DNA from: Chloroflexota bacterium
GTDB taxonomy: Bacteria; Chloroflexota; Anaerolineae; Aggregatilineales; UBA3940
Length of the DNA stretch: 5,300 nucleotides
Direction of reading: 5' to 3'
Assembly (NCBI GenBank): GCA_024643825.1
Contig: JAHEME010000263.1
Span: 1 to 5,300, forward strand
Under the pieces are notes generated by a model. The model saw nothing but the letters and a program-made list of their open reading frames with translations, did no database searches and was not told where the DNA came from. A program made the translations under genes and the position numbers. Positions 4,624 through 5,300 of the stretch are shown here, piece after piece (the stretch's first letter is position 1; every line of letters begins with the position of its first letter).

Positions 4624-5112
4624 CTACGGGTGATCATACACGTAGAAAATGTAATCCTGAGACACAGTTTTGACTCCCAGATCGTGCAGCACTCGGAGGA
4701 TCTGCGCCCGATGATCGGTCCCATGATTCACGACATGCAGCAGCACCTGCCACACGAGTAGATCCTTATCTTCATCCTCTGCAAACGGTTTATCGAATAG
4801 CCTGTCGTCCCGCAGCGTTGCCAGATAATCGCGCATCGATTGCTCCACGTGATCCCAGTGGGCACGAATCAGTTTCCGATCCGCAAAGGCAGCAGGATTC
4901 AGCGGTTCCGGGATTTCGACCCTGCGCAATCCGCGAAACCACGTATCATCCACACTCATCAGATGAACGATCTGGTTTCGCACAGACCCGTGTGAGTAGT
5001 GGACAGGCTGAGTGAACTGCTCATCGGATAGTGCCGAGATATACGCATCCCACAGGGTGCGATTTTCGGCGAAGTGATAGTCGTAGAAATGGCGAAAGGC
5101 ATCTGCATTCAT
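4624..5112 (-). CDS. DinB family protein (putative metal-dependent four-helix bundle)
   Basis: The protein has 162 residues from ATG at 5112-5110. In-frame starts further upstream exist (ATG 5133, TTG 5163), but MNADAFRHFYDYHF is the usual DinB beginning, the length fits the family's typical 150-170, and the region beyond 5145 forms a hairpin. The SD is weak for every candidate. The protein is mainly helical. It carries the family's three-histidine metal site: His50 in NQIVHLMSVDDTWF, and His130 and His134 in VNHGTDHRAQ. DinB-like proteins adopt a four-helix bundle that binds a divalent metal. Some members are thiol transferases (bacillithiol or mycothiol S-transferase type); most, like this one, are uncharacterised. 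It is not the DNA polymerase IV also called DinB. It is convergent with the second ACT gene. Cellular role unknown. Confidence 0.88.
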   Translation of the reverse strand: MNADAFRHFYDYHFAENRTLWDAYISALSDEQFTQPVHYSHGSVRNQIVHLMSVDDTWFRGLRRVEIPEPLNPAAFADRKLIRAHWDHVEQSMRDYLATLRDDRLFDKPFAEDEDKDLLVWQVLLHVVNHGTDHRAQILRVLHDLGVKTVSQDYIFYVYDHP

Positions 5113-5144
5113 GGGTTTGCTTACCAGTTTCATGCCTGAGTTCT

Positions 5145-5177
5145 CGCCCCCTCTCCATGCCAAAGAGGGGGCGTTTT
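5145..5177 (+). terminator. GC-rich hairpin with plus-strand T run
   Basis: Arms 5145-5154 (CGCCCCCTCT) and 5164-5173 (AGAGGGGGCG) pair perfectly over 10 bases with a 9-base loop, and TTTT (5174-5177) follows on the plus strand. As an intrinsic terminator it therefore works rightward, although the genes on both sides are on the minus strand. Read on the minus strand the stem lies 40-68 bases after the stop of the gene at 5213-5300 but has no T run. It resembles CCCCTCTCC...GGAGAGGGG intergenic repeats I associate with Chloroflexota genomes (from memory). Confidence 0.5.
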
Positions 5178-5212
5178 CGTATTCAACGCATTCAGGGATT
5201 CAGCAGCCGGTT

Positions 5213-5300
5213 CTACGGCGCGCTCGGCTCCGGGGATTTCTCGCGGTTTCCTTTGACGAACGCCAGCATTTGCGCCTGGTTCGCATCGGTTAGCCGGAAG
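5213..5300 (-). CDS. 3' end of an unidentified protein
   Basis: Reading leftward from the window edge, 28 codons precede a TAG at 5215-5213. The visible C-terminus reads FRLTDANQAQMLAFVKGN then REKSPEPSAP: a short amphipathic helix with a polar Pro/Ser tail. Third codon positions are mostly G or C (about 22 of 28), which is consistent with real coding sequence. The stop is followed by about 100 bases and a hairpin before the DinB start on the same strand. I cannot assign a family from so short a fragment, and a chance open frame is not excluded. Confidence 0.5.
   Translation of the reverse strand, partial: FRLTDANQAQMLAFVKGNREKSPEPSAP

Noticed and set aside
4619..4632. CACCC/GGGTG hairpin between the converging ACT and DinB genes
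   Set aside because: The stem is only 5 bp, overlaps the DinB stop codon and lacks a T run on either strand.
5111..5293. Plus-strand open frame of 60 codons at the right edge
   Set aside because: It overlaps the DinB start, runs through the hairpin, has no good ribosome binding site and no recognisable family; the minus-strand frame at 5213-5300 looks more like coding sequence.

Overview
The window looks like part of a GC-rich bacterial chromosome with short intergenic gaps and good Shine-Dalgarno (SD) sequences. Several starts appear to be non-ATG (GTG at 232; TTG at 506, 2873 and 4214). The gene mix suggests a member of Chloroflexota (Anaerolineae-like): stand-alone ACT-domain proteins, DUF433/DUF5615, DinB, NADAR, and secreted proteins with a Gly/Asn-rich tail. 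That placement is inference from protein style, not a marker gene. I see no rRNA, tRNA, CRISPR array, insertion sequence or phage gene.

Layout: 1-134 is the 3' end of a NADAR-family gene. 232-640 is a toxin-antitoxin-like pair, with an intact DUF433 protein overlapping a DUF5615 (PIN-like) gene that stops after 44 codons and appears truncated. 741-1133 is a stand-alone ACT-domain protein. 1170-1216 is a palindromic repeat block. 1265-2620 is a class III PLP-dependent aminotransferase, followed by a hairpin with a T run (2634-2674). 2675-2872 has no gene but holds a second hairpin (2762-2785) and candidate promoters. 2873-3403 (lipoprotein) and 3438-4073 (secreted protein with a Gly/Asn-rich tail) are a probable two-gene operon whose products share one two-cysteine domain. 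A hairpin at 4123-4150 ends that unit, and a good promoter (4152-4180) starts a second ACT-domain gene (4214-4600). On the minus strand are a DinB-family gene (4624-5112), a hairpin (5145-5177) and the 3' end of an unidentified gene (5213-5300).

Working together: two ACT paralogues, about 40% identical by hand alignment, lie on either side of the aminotransferase. A link to amino-acid sensing is possible, but terminators and promoters separate the genes and nothing in the sequence proves it. The most unusual content is the pair of exported proteins sharing a domain I cannot name, with cysteines at identical spacing (Cys-X27-Cys). One is predicted to be lipid-anchored and the other freely secreted.
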